Assembly: GCF_025860405.1 (NCBI RefSeq)
Contig: NZ_CP063785.1
Span: 3,472,001-3,536,000 of the forward strand
Origin: Tolypothrix sp. PCC 7712
GTDB taxonomy: Bacteria > Cyanobacteriota > Cyanobacteriia > Cyanobacteriales > Nostocaceae
Direction of reading: 5' to 3'
DNA length: 64,000 nucleotides
The notes below the pieces were generated by a model, which saw only the letters and a list, made by a program, of their open reading frames with translations, did not search any database and was not told where the DNA came from. The number at the start of each line of letters is the position of its first letter. The stretch's first letter is position 1. This document shows positions 8,698-17,215 of the stretch, in pieces. Position numbers and translations under genes: made by a program.

Positions 8698-11016
8698 TTA
8701 CCCACCAACTAACAGCAAAGTATTTTCTATTGATTGTCGTACATTAGGAGTCATATTAGTTGCACTATTGAGGCAATCTAATAGTAATTGATTGGCATAC
8801 CAATATTGTTGTAAGTTCTGCCATTCTTCTGGGCTGAACTGCCAAGCATGACCAATTTGGCGGGAACCGATGATTAAAGTTCGCAATTTTCTAATCCAAC
8901 CTTCACCATGAGTTTGCCACCACATTTTTAATGCTTCTCTACCCTGTTTTGGTGATGGTAGTTGGTTTTTCAATAATTTTAGTGATGTTTGTAAAGATGG
9001 TTCATCTGTGAGTAAATGTTCTAGGTCGAGGGCTAAACTTAACGCAAATAAGCGTTGGCTAAATATATCAGCTGTAATCGTCACACTTACTGATAGGGCA
9101 TGAGTCAGGGCTAAATCCAAGGCTAAATCCAGAGAAAGATTACCAGCCATTTGCGGATCTAAAGATATCGCAAAATTCTGCGTCCGGGCTAAAGGATGTT
9201 CGGGAGGCAACGCAATGGTAAAGTAAAAAGCACGTACACTAGCAGGATGATACGCTCCCTTGATTGTCGAGGATTTCTCTATTAACCAGTTAAGAAAATC
9301 TTCTAGTTTTTCGTTGGTAGTTGCTAGTCGGTCGATTTGTTGCTTCATCAGCTGCAATAATTCATCAGCTGGTTGCAACATCTCTACAGTTAGTAAAAAG
9401 ATTTCTCGCCAACGTTCTTCAGTAATTTGCCCCACAACTTCTTGTAGTGTTTGAGTATTGGCATTAGCAAAAATTTCTCTGGCTGTGAAGTATTCTTGAA
9501 AAGTCAAATGGGAAAAAGAATAAATGCCTCTAGCTCTTTCTACTAATAAACCATGTTGCGCTTCAATTGCCTTTAACACGGCTGCACTCTCTAATTCTAA
9601 AGCATCGGCATCATGTATCCCTTGGGGAAGATGAGATAGATAGTCGGCAATTAGCTGATGCATTTTATTTTCAGGGAGAAAATATTCTCCTTGAGCAAAG
9701 GTAATGGCTGCAATCCGACTCAGCAGTTTAATTTTTTGGAGTAGCGACAAATTCCGGTAAATTTGATCGCGTTTTATCCCTCTGGCTTCATCCCAGCGTA
9801 CCAGCAGTAAATCTAATCCTTGTTTATATAGTTCAGCACGCTTAGAAGGAAAATCTTCGACAAACTGAAATAATAAACAAGTGAGATTTAACAAAATGGG
9901 AGTAGATGCTAACTCCAAAATTTGCACATTCTCTGCAAGTTCTAATTTTTGGATAAACTTACGTGCCAATGACTGTGCTTTAGCTGGACTTTTTTTAGCC
10001 ACCGCTAAAAACCATTTGTTAGCGAAAGTAGCAATTTGTGATTTAGTAAAATCAGCAATTTCTACCTCTGTAAATCCTTGAAACCTGTAATATTGCGCTG
10101 CAACGCGGCAAGTAATAACTATAATATTTTTATGATAGATTTCAATAAACTGTCGCAGATTTTTGAGAAGTATTTCGCTATCTTGTTCTGCTACTTCATC
10201 TAAAGCATCTAATAAAAGTAGTACTTTTCCCTGAGATAATACTGTGATAATTTGCTGTTCGGTAATATCAAAAACTGCAAAATATTTATGAATGTATTTT
10301 ACTAGGCTAGGTTGCAGGAGGTCTCTTGTATCTTCCGCAAAGTTTTTCAAATTGATAAATATTGGCAAACAATCAGGACGGAAGTTGCCTTGGTTACAAT
10401 TGATCGCTAGTGATTGCAAAAATGTAGTTTTACCCGCGCCGGGTTTTCCTAACAACATCAATTTGGAATATTGTAATACTACATCTTGTCCGCTAACCCG
10501 TTTTTGACGGACTTTTCCTAAACCAAATCGCTCAAATTGCTCTCTATCAGGCGTTTGTAAATCATTAATATCTACCCATCTTTTACTATTAATTTCTTCT
10601 AGGATATTGACATCAACATATAACTCATTTATCCCAATAGGCCGTGCAATATCCAAAATATGCACCGTACCACACTGGGCTTGCATCCTTTCATATTGAG
10701 CAGACCTGAGCTTTTTTACTAAACTCTCAATATCTAAATGGAAATTCATATAGGTATTGAGTGGCTGTTCTTGATGTGTTATTTCATCCTCAGTACAATT
10801 TTGTGAGATTTCTAAAGGGTTTAAGTCCAAAACTAAGCAAATCTCGTTAAAAGCTTGGCGGTCTATTGGTTTACCAGTAAAAAACTTCCAAATTGGCTGA
10901 CGAGTTTCTAAACCTACCGTCGCAGCTAGATATTCTTGCGTCCAACCTTTACGTTTAAAAGCCTGTTTAGCTTTTCTGATACCTTCTTCTGATGCTTGAA
11001 GAGATCTTTTTGCCAT
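8698..11016 (-). CDS. HTH-NACHT NTPase (STAND family), candidate defence protein
   Basis: A 772-residue protein. Residues about 10-60 form a helix-turn-helix-like domain (GWTQEYLAATVGLETRQPIW). A NACHT ATPase follows with Walker A LLGKPGAGKTT (about 193-203) and Walker B VLLLLDALDEVAEQ (about 268-281). The C-terminal half is helical, with the repetitive LDLALDLALTHALS segment (about 648-661) typical of the NACHT C-terminal helical domain NCH2. Family knowledge: bacterial NACHT proteins include anti-phage proteins that oligomerise on sensing an invader. The unusual point is that the N-terminus is DNA-binding-like rather than a nuclease, so it may regulate or sense DNA. It is transcribed alone from the ATG at 11016. 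Confidence 0.88.
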   Translation of the reverse strand: MAKRSLQASEEGIRKAKQAFKRKGWTQEYLAATVGLETRQPIWKFFTGKPIDRQAFNEICLVLDLNPLEISQNCTEDEITHQEQPLNTYMNFHLDIESLVKKLRSAQYERMQAQCGTVHILDIARPIGINELYVDVNILEEINSKRWVDINDLQTPDREQFERFGLGKVRQKRVSGQDVVLQYSKLMLLGKPGAGKTTFLQSLAINCNQGNFRPDCLPIFINLKNFAEDTRDLLQPSLVKYIHKYFAVFDITEQQIITVLSQGKVLLLLDALDEVAEQDSEILLKNLRQFIEIYHKNIIVITCRVAAQYYRFQGFTEVEIADFTKSQIATFANKWFLAVAKKSPAKAQSLARKFIQKLELAENVQILELASTPILLNLTCLLFQFVEDFPSKRAELYKQGLDLLLVRWDEARGIKRDQIYRNLSLLQKIKLLSRIAAITFAQGEYFLPENKMHQLIADYLSHLPQGIHDADALELESAAVLKAIEAQHGLLVERARGIYSFSHLTFQEYFTAREIFANANTQTLQEVVGQITEERWREIFLLTVEMLQPADELLQLMKQQIDRLATTNEKLEDFLNWLIEKSSTIKGAYHPASVRAFYFTIALPPEHPLARTQNFAISLDPQMAGNLSLDLALDLALTHALSVSVTITADIFSQRLFALSLALDLEHLLTDEPSLQTSLKLLKNQLPSPKQGREALKMWWQTHGEGWIRKLRTLIIGSRQIGHAWQFSPEEWQNLQQYWYANQLLLDCLNSATNMTPNVRQSIENTLLLVGG

Positions 11017-11263
11017 GCTCTCACCAAAAAAATATATAGAAATTGGCTGTTCGTATACAAAATATACAAGTTATACTAAATCTTATACTTGAACCCCAAC
11101 ACAATCACTAATATAAGCTATTTATAATAGTTTTCAAGTCAGCCAATTCTACATACCCAACTAGCTTATGGCATTGCTAAACAAAATATTTCCTTGTTAT
11201 GCAATGCCGAAGCTTTTATTTAATTTCCAGGTATGAGAGTTAAAATTTTTCAGCAGTTTCTAT

Positions 11264-12457
11264 TTAAAAAAAGTTTTCTAATTCAGCTGCTGGTAATGGA
11301 CGGCTTAAAAGAAATCCTTGCATCGCATCACAATTAGATTGACGTAAAAAATCTAATTCGGCTTCTGTATCTACACTTTCAGCTATTACCCGGATATTTA
11401 GCTTATGAGCCATTTCAATTACGGCTTTGGTGAGAGCTGATTTTTGTGGATTTGAATCAATATTGTGAATAAAATATCGACCGATTTTTAAGGTATTAAT
11501 AGGTAAATCTTTAAGGTTAACTAAAGAAGAAGAGCCAATACCAAAATCATCAAGACCGATTTTGACACCTAAAGAAAATAATTTACCCAGAATAGCGATC
11601 GCATTCGTGATGTCTTGCATCAGAGTGCTTTCACTCAGTTCTATTTCTAAGTGCTGCGGTGAGACCTTTTTACTTGCTAAAAGTTCAGATAGCTTTGAGA
11701 TAAAATCTGGATCATAAAATTGACTTCCAGATACATTAACATTGATACTCAACGGTAAAAAGTCAAGATTATATTGCCAGCTTTTGATTTGCGAACAGAC
11801 ATTGGTCACTATCCATTGTTCAATTGGCAGAATTAAACCTGTAGATTCGGCTAATTGCATAAATTCTACCGGGGGAACCAAACCTAATTCTGGACTTTCC
11901 CAATACAATAGACTTTCGGCGGCGATAATCTTCCCAGAAGCGATATCTACTATGGGTTGATAATATAACTCGAATTCAGAAAATTTTCCCTCTTTAACTA
12001 CTTGTTGTAAATAAGTTTCTAGTAACTGCATCTTGGGTGATAATGCCACATTTGCAGTTTGAGTTGATAATAAATGCTTTTTTAAAGCTGCTTGCTTTTC
12101 TAGGCGGTTGACTATTGCACTTAATAATTCGGCGCGGGTGAAAGGCTTGGTCAGATAGTCATCTGCGCCCATATCCATACCTTGGCGAAAATCGGCTTTT
12201 GCAGATTTAGCCGTTAAGAAAATAAAGGGAATTGTGGCCGTTAATGGGTCTTGGCGTAATGTAGTTAATACACCATAACCATCTACTTCCGGCATCATCA
12301 TATCGCACAAAATTAAATCAGGTATTTCCGAGAAAGCTAAGTTAATGCCGACTCTGCCATTAGCAGCTGCAATAGTATCAAAATCTTCTGCATCTAGTAA
12401 ATCTAATAGATTCTCCCGTACTAGTTCTTCATCTTCAATTACTAAAATTTTAGTCAT
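11264..12457 (-). CDS. Response regulator with EAL domain
   Basis: A 397-residue cytoplasmic protein: receiver domain (1-125, phospho-acceptor Asp in LILCDMMMPEVDG near 53, switch Lys in LTKPF), linker, then an EAL domain (about 145-395). EAL phosphodiesterases cleave cyclic di-GMP. The main metal and catalytic residues are readable (ESLLYW, NVNVSGSQF, ELSES, LDDFGIG, LKI, AES, MQGFLLSRP). However, the Asp after LKI is Gly and the VET motif is VDT, so activity may be reduced. It lies 97 bases downstream of the multi-PAS kinase on the same strand and is probably its partner. Confidence 0.92.
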   Translation of the reverse strand: MTKILVIEDEELVRENLLDLLDAEDFDTIAAANGRVGINLAFSEIPDLILCDMMMPEVDGYGVLTTLRQDPLTATIPFIFLTAKSAKADFRQGMDMGADDYLTKPFTRAELLSAIVNRLEKQAALKKHLLSTQTANVALSPKMQLLETYLQQVVKEGKFSEFELYYQPIVDIASGKIIAAESLLYWESPELGLVPPVEFMQLAESTGLILPIEQWIVTNVCSQIKSWQYNLDFLPLSINVNVSGSQFYDPDFISKLSELLASKKVSPQHLEIELSESTLMQDITNAIAILGKLFSLGVKIGLDDFGIGSSSLVNLKDLPINTLKIGRYFIHNIDSNPQKSALTKAVIEMAHKLNIRVIAESVDTEAELDFLRQSNCDAMQGFLLSRPLPAAELENFF

Positions 12458-12554
12458 AATTTAATTCTGTTTGTATTTGATTCTGTAAAGAGATTTTGTG
12501 AAAGTCAATTGGGTATTTAACTTGGTAATAAATGCCCATTCATCCTGATGTTAA

Positions 12555-15500
12555 TCATTCATGACGCTGATTCATTGGGAGAGTGACTGTGAAAGTTGTC
12601 CCAACTCCTAGTTGAGTAGTGACAAAGATTTCACCCTGATGGATATCAACACATTTTTTCACAATTGCTAGCCCTAATCCAGTACCGATGATATTACCTA
12701 CATTACTAGCTCGATGAAAAGATGCAAAGAGATACGGTAGATCTGCTTCAGGAATGCCTATTCCTTGGTCTTGAATTTCAAAAATTGCTCGTCCATTTTG
12801 ACAAGTCAGAGTGAAATTGACATAGCGAGTATCCGGAGAATAGATGATGGCATTTGTGAGTAAATTACTGAGAATATATTTCAGCAATTTCTCATCCATG
12901 TAACATTCTATAAATTCATGTGGGCTGTGAAAATCAATACGGTGTTGCTGATGATCTAGTTGAACTTCTGCAACTAAATTATGACAGTATGCTACTAAAT
13001 CAAAAGATGTCGGGTGATATTCTAGTATTCCCGCTTCGGCTTTACCAATAAACAAAATATCATTCAACATTTCTGTCATCCGATGGACAGAAGTTTGGAT
13101 ACGGTGAATGTGAATCAGTTGTTTTTCGTCTGTCCATTTGTGGCGGTAGTGTTCTAGTAACTCTGAAGAAGAGAGAATGGTACTCAACGGTGTGCGGAAC
13201 TCATGAGAAGTCATGGTGATAAAACGAGATTTGAGTTCGTTGAGTTCTATTTCTTTCTCCAGTGCTGTTATTAACTCCTGTTCTAATTGTTTACGCTCTG
13301 TAATATCTGCCCAGTAACCAACAAGTTCCACAAAGTTACCAGCTTCATCTTTGATTGCATGGACTTGATCGTAAACCCAACGATAATTACCATCTTTGTG
13401 TAAAAAACGGTACTCATAGGAGTGATATCCTTGAGAAAAAATCTCAGATATTTTGGCAAAAACATCTGATACATCGTCTGGATGGATACGATTAGCCCAA
13501 AAACTAGAATCTTCGCGGAATTCTCTGGCTTCATAGCCCATCATGGCTTTGACATTTTCGCTAATAAAAGTTGCGCCAAAATCTCCGGAGACTTTGCAGC
13601 TATAAATTACAGCTGGGCTGGAAGCCAGTAAATATTGCAGTCGTTGTTGGCTAAGAAGTAGTGCTGTTTCTGCTTGTTTGCGTTCAGTAATATCTGTTTG
13701 GATGCCAATATAGTGAGTGAGTGTACCTGCAACATCATACACAGGAGAAATGTTGAGCTTAGTCCACAAAAGTTCGCCATCTTGACGATAGTTACGCAAA
13801 ATAACGGTGCAGTCTTCTCCCGCTTGCATAGCTGCAATCAGTTGTTGTAATTGCGCTTGATTTTCATTGTTGTGGAATAAATTAAAGTTTTGCCCAATAA
13901 CTTCTGTGGCACTATATCCAGTCATCCGCTCAAAGGCAGAATTAACATAGATAATCGGCCCATTAGGTATACTGGCATCAGCAATAATAATCCCGTTGCT
14001 ACTAGCTGCGATCGCGCGATCGCGGAGTCGTAAACCTGCTTCTACTAACTGGCGGTGGGTAATATCAGTATGGTTACAAACTATTCCCAGCACTTTGCCA
14101 GTCGCATCTTTAATTGCATCAGCGCGCAGATATACTTGTAAGGTGCGACCACTGCGCGATCGCATGGTCACTTCTTGATGCCAGGAATTGCCTTGCACAA
14201 GTGTCTGATATAATTCCTCACGGTCTTGAGGCTGTTGGAAAATCGCTGCTAACCCGCCTGGTGCTTGTAATTCCCCTTGAGTATATTCATATAAATTGAG
14301 AAATGCTGGATTAAAGTAAATACCTTTACCTGTAATATCAACAATAACAACGCCATCACTCGTGCTTTCTATGGCTTGGCGTAGGCTGAGTAGTGATTCT
14401 TCAACTATTTTGCGTTCGGTAATATCTGTAGAAATGCCACAAATAGCATAGATATTACCATCGGTATCTTTTAAAGGAAAAATGTTCGACAGGTAAGTAT
14501 GTAATCCATCGCCTTGGGGAACAACTTCCTCTACTTCTATGGGGTTACCATTAGTAATGACTGGGCGATTGTTGACTACAAACTGATCGGCAATCTCAAC
14601 ATCCCAAATGTCATAAACACTTTTACCTACTATCTCTGCTTGTTTAAGATTAAATAGTTTTTCATACTGGCTGTTGATCAGTAAGTATCTATTGTGAATA
14701 TCTAATACAAAAATAGCTGCTGAAGAATTATCTAATATCGCTTGTAGCTGCTTTTGCGTTTCCCTTAATGATGCTGCTGCTTGATGGCGCTGGGTAACAT
14801 CACGGCTCATACCGCGATAACCTGTGAATTGACCTTGAGAGTCAAACACAGGAATACCACTAGTTTCCAGTACAACTAAATGGCCATCTTGATGCATCTG
14901 GATGTTCTCCAGACATTGAAATATTTGTGGTGTGAGGAAAAATGCTGCAAAACTCTCAGCCAGAATTGTTCTCGTAGATAAGGGCATAAATTCCAAAGGA
15001 GTTTTACCCAGTAATTGCTCTGGTTCATATCCCAAAATTTCGCGAATTTGCGGGCTAACGTAGGTATAACGTGCTTTTTCATCAACTTCCCAGACTAAAT
15101 CGCTGCTAGCTTCTACTAAGTTGCGGAAGCGTTCTTCACTATCTCGTAATTGGTCTTCAACAATTTGGCGCTCAGAAATCTCTGATAATAGCTGTTGATT
15201 AATTTGTTCTAACGCAATTGTCCGCTCTAATACTCGCCTTTCTAACTCTGCATTGGCTTGACTTAAATCTGCTTGTGTTTGTTTGAGTATGGTAATATCT
15301 TCGGCAATGCCGACAATGCGATAAATCTCTCCGAATTCATTTTTAATGGGGAAAGTTTTGCTGGCAATCCAGCGTAATTCACCATCAGGACGAATGATGC
15401 GATATTCTCCGTTGAAAGACTCACCTAATAAAAGATTTTCTCTGGCTGCAAGGATGCGATCGCGGTCTTGGGGATGGATCGAATCAAGATATTCTTGAAG

Positions 15501-16481
15501 ATTTTCATCCAAGCGATCGCTGTTTCTGCCCCAAATTTGGGCGTAAGCGGGACTGACGTAATAAATTTTTTCTTCTTTTGCATCCCGCACAAAGAATACT
15601 TGCGGAATATTTTCTGTGAGTTGTTGAAATAATTCTGCTGTCTGTTTTATAGACGCTTCATCAGCTTTACGTTTGGTAATGTCTCGCTGGATGGCAGCAA
15701 AATAAATTATTGTCCCAGCTTCGTCTTTAATGGGATAGATGCTCATCTCTACCCAGTAGGGAGTACCATCCTTTTTATAGTTGAGTAATTCTGTCTTAAT
15801 TGTCGATCCCGTTTGCAGTGCTGTGCGGATTTTTGCCAGTTCCGTCTGCGAAGTTTGCTTACCCTGTAACATCCGGGGTGTTTTGCCTACAATTTCACCC
15901 AAGTTGTAGCCGCACATCCGGGTAAAGGCTGTGTTCGCATAAACTATCCGTGGGTCTAGTTCATTTAGTGAACCTACTTCTGTAATCACAATGGCATCGT
16001 TAGCACTAGCTATTACCGACTCTAGCAACCATAACTGTTTGTCTATGGTATCGCATTGATCTATAGATGACTGGGGCTGTTGTTCTAGCACTTGACAAAC
16101 GTTATCTAATGTGATAACACCGAACAGACAATCATTTTCATCGACGATTGGCAGCAAATCAACTTGAGATTGGCGTAATTGAGAAAGCAGCGTTGTTAAA
16201 TCGTTAACCTCAGATAACTTGAGCTTGAGAATTGGAGTCTGCATTACCTCAGAGATTTTAGTAGTTTTCAAGTCAATCCCCCCAGCTACCAACTTGACCA
16301 GATTTTTCTGACTAAACCCGCCAAGAATCTCTGTAGATGAACCGACTAAAGCACTTTTGCCTTGACTTGCCATGAGAGCGATCGCATCTGACACCAATGT
16401 TTCCGGCCCAACAATCAACGGCTGAAAGTCAATCATTGACTTTAAGTCTTTTCGCCACAGCAGTTGAGGTATGCTTTGCAT
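12555..16481 (-). CDS. CBS-domain, seven-PAS sensor histidine kinase
   Basis: A 1308-residue soluble kinase with no membrane segment. An N-terminal CBS pair (about 18-135, ending LFGVITLDNVCQVLEQ) may bind adenine nucleotides. Seven PAS/PAC repeats follow (about 150-1070; most end in a DITERK-like linker, for example YFAAIQRDITKRK, CGISTDITERK and IGIQTDITERK), with a coiled coil between repeats two and three. HisKA (about 1085-1150) has the phospho-acceptor His in TMTSHEFRTPLS. The ATPase domain carries N (NLLTNAIIYS), G1 (DQGIGIPE) and G2 (GTGLGLAIV) boxes. Multiple PAS domains point to cytoplasmic redox, light or ligand input. It likely phosphorylates the downstream REC-EAL protein. The ATG at 16481 is used. 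Confidence 0.93.
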   Translation of the reverse strand: MQSIPQLLWRKDLKSMIDFQPLIVGPETLVSDAIALMASQGKSALVGSSTEILGGFSQKNLVKLVAGGIDLKTTKISEVMQTPILKLKLSEVNDLTTLLSQLRQSQVDLLPIVDENDCLFGVITLDNVCQVLEQQPQSSIDQCDTIDKQLWLLESVIASANDAIVITEVGSLNELDPRIVYANTAFTRMCGYNLGEIVGKTPRMLQGKQTSQTELAKIRTALQTGSTIKTELLNYKKDGTPYWVEMSIYPIKDEAGTIIYFAAIQRDITKRKADEASIKQTAELFQQLTENIPQVFFVRDAKEEKIYYVSPAYAQIWGRNSDRLDENLQEYLDSIHPQDRDRILAARENLLLGESFNGEYRIIRPDGELRWIASKTFPIKNEFGEIYRIVGIAEDITILKQTQADLSQANAELERRVLERTIALEQINQQLLSEISERQIVEDQLRDSEERFRNLVEASSDLVWEVDEKARYTYVSPQIREILGYEPEQLLGKTPLEFMPLSTRTILAESFAAFFLTPQIFQCLENIQMHQDGHLVVLETSGIPVFDSQGQFTGYRGMSRDVTQRHQAAASLRETQKQLQAILDNSSAAIFVLDIHNRYLLINSQYEKLFNLKQAEIVGKSVYDIWDVEIADQFVVNNRPVITNGNPIEVEEVVPQGDGLHTYLSNIFPLKDTDGNIYAICGISTDITERKIVEESLLSLRQAIESTSDGVVIVDITGKGIYFNPAFLNLYEYTQGELQAPGGLAAIFQQPQDREELYQTLVQGNSWHQEVTMRSRSGRTLQVYLRADAIKDATGKVLGIVCNHTDITHRQLVEAGLRLRDRAIAASSNGIIIADASIPNGPIIYVNSAFERMTGYSATEVIGQNFNLFHNNENQAQLQQLIAAMQAGEDCTVILRNYRQDGELLWTKLNISPVYDVAGTLTHYIGIQTDITERKQAETALLLSQQRLQYLLASSPAVIYSCKVSGDFGATFISENVKAMMGYEAREFREDSSFWANRIHPDDVSDVFAKISEIFSQGYHSYEYRFLHKDGNYRWVYDQVHAIKDEAGNFVELVGYWADITERKQLEQELITALEKEIELNELKSRFITMTSHEFRTPLSTILSSSELLEHYRHKWTDEKQLIHIHRIQTSVHRMTEMLNDILFIGKAEAGILEYHPTSFDLVAYCHNLVAEVQLDHQQHRIDFHSPHEFIECYMDEKLLKYILSNLLTNAIIYSPDTRYVNFTLTCQNGRAIFEIQDQGIGIPEADLPYLFASFHRASNVGNIIGTGLGLAIVKKCVDIHQGEIFVTTQLGVGTTFTVTLPMNQRHE

Positions 16482-17215
16482 AGATGTTGGGGATGACTCC
16501 GATCTAAAAATAGTTATTGCCAGTTTTTATCTTGAAAGCCGAAGTTTACCACTTAAATAAAGTGGTAGTCTGAATAGAGCCTTGAAAGTAATAGTTCAAA
16601 TTGAGATAACTAATTTTTGACCTCCTTAAGATTATTCCCAGCTATTGTAATATTTTCTTTCTAATAGTTAATTACCACTCGCGTATTAACACGGGAAAAT
16701 TTATGTTATGTAGATACAACATTCTTAAGAATTATTAGGGATTGGGGGTTAGGGAAGGGGATTGGGGAACTCGGGGCCCCCTCTGGGGATAAGGGGTAAT
16801 GGGGATTGGGATTTTTACAGAAAAATGATGGTGTGAACTTTAAGAAATACTAAAATATCAATTATCCAACTTTCTTTCTCAATCCTGCGCCTTGTTTCTC
16901 TGCAGCGTTAAAGATTAGCCTTTTTTTAAACACAACATGAAGGGCATAAGCGGATATAAATAATATTGCCTTCCCCCCCGCGCATCCACAGCATGAGGAT
17001 ATTTATTTAGAGAATTCCAAAAAATCAATTATCCCAATTTCTAGATTTCACAAGAATTTTAGGGATTTCCAAGAAATAAATTATTCCATCTTGTGGGGCG
17101 GGCAAGATGCCCGCCACATAAACTGGGCGGACAAGATGTCCACCCCACAATACATACTGGGATATTTTTTTATTTGGAAGTCCCTTACTCCCCTCTGCTC
17201 CCTACCCCTGTGCCT
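16482..17215. other. 734-base intergenic region with dispersed repeats
   Basis: No gene is supported. It includes the upstream region of the multi-PAS kinase, the second copy of the 51-bp block (16760-16810) and two GGGCGGGCAAGATGCCC-like hairpin units (about 17097-17150). It ends at the stop codon of the glycosyl hydrolase-like gene. Confidence 0.7.
16760..16810 (+). repeat. 51-bp dispersed repeat, copy 2
   Basis: Identical to the reverse complement of 6945-6995 over 51 bases, core GGGGCCCCCTCTGGGGATAA. The perfect identity of two copies 9.8 kb apart suggests recent spread or conversion. Confidence 0.85.
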
